Of a stretch of 64,000 bases of DNA, positions 63,902 through 64,000 are shown piece by piece. Position 1 is the first letter of the stretch, and each line of letters begins with the position of its first letter. The translations under genes were made by a program, and so were the position numbers. The stretch comes from Candidatus Schekmanbacteria bacterium (GTDB lineage: Bacteria; CSSED10-310; JACPHN01), in NCBI GenBank assembly GCA_016188575.1, contig JACPHN010000225.1, forward strand, positions 4,002 to 68,001, given 5' to 3'. The notes below the pieces were generated by a model, which saw nothing but the letters and a program-made list of their open reading frames with translations, searched no databases and was not told the DNA's origin.

Positions 63902-64000
63902 ATGGATGTCTCGCTCACGCCCGGAGAAGCAGCGCGGATATTGGGAATCTCTGTTCGGACCTTGCACCGGTGGGACAAGGCCGGGAAGATCCGGTGCGAG
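63902..64000 (+). CDS. MerR-type HTH protein, likely IS607-family recombinase, partial
   Basis: The window ends after 33 codons. They encode a MerR/excisionase helix-turn-helix (SLTPGEAARILGISVRTLHR then WDKAGKI). This layout, with the ATG only a few codons before PGEAA, matches the N terminus of IS607-family serine recombinases (OrfA), where a resolvase domain follows. A stand-alone MerR-type regulator of the divergent DUF4384 operon is the alternative and cannot be excluded from this fragment. Confidence 0.6.
   Translation, partial: MDVSLTPGEAARILGISVRTLHRWDKAGKIRCE

Overview
The window reads as a GC-rich chromosome segment from a Gram-negative, probably uncultured bacterium of deltaproteobacterial character (Myxococcota, Desulfobacterota or Binatota-like). 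This placement is inference from gene content: OmpA-type, PbpC and lipoprotein-bearing genes imply an outer membrane and periplasm, and there are many Ser/Thr kinases, an FHA protein, PEGA and TPR proteins and a thrombospondin-3-repeat surface protein. No rRNA, tRNA or CRISPR array was seen. Where promoters are visible they are ordinary sigma-70 types (TTGACA or TTGCAG with TATACT or TATAGA). Several genes carry single-base frameshifts. Either the assembly has indel errors or these genes are decaying.

Left part, 1-17 kb. A minus-strand polyphosphate module encodes a two-domain PPK2-type polyphosphate:AMP phosphotransferase, polyphosphate kinase 1 and a CYTH triphosphatase, followed by a large adenylate cyclase/AAA/TPR regulator. 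Then come a Spo0M-like protein with two Tudor-like repeats and a large kinase/AAA/TPR protein that originally lay directly downstream of an LTA-synthase-like sulfatase. These last two genes have been separated by a 1.25-kb insert (nucleotidyltransferase toxin-antitoxin-like pair, broken GxxExxY gene) flanked by two 415-bp copies of the old gene junction.

Middle, 17-40 kb. A frameshifted thrombospondin-3 surface protein is convergent with a secreted subtilisin. They are followed by a second kinase/AAA/TPR protein, a zinc-ribbon/kinase/PEGA operon, a DtxR-like regulator with a cysteine-rich tail, an O-antigen ligase-like protein with TPRs, a zinc-ribbon/FHA protein, a sirtuin, a dimethylargininase, a possible structured RNA, an FmdB zinc ribbon and a penicillin-acylase-family hydrolase.

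Right part, 40-64 kb. A three-gene operon encodes a 1811-residue exported beta-repeat protein of no known family, a thioester-bearing alpha-2-macroglobulin and PbpC. The last two form the known protease-trap/peptidoglycan-repair pair. A short orphan gene with a near-consensus promoter and a HigA-like/nucleotidyltransferase pair with a perfect inverted-repeat operator follow. The window ends with an eight-gene, tightly spaced minus-strand operon: three DUF4384 paralogues, a trypsin-like protease, an OmpA/TPR protein, an exported caspase-DUF4384 protein, a broken TPR gene and a hypothetical protein. This is the best candidate for an undescribed system: an envelope-associated caspase/trypsin/DUF4384 machine. 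The right edge cuts a divergent MerR-type gene resembling the start of an IS607-family recombinase.
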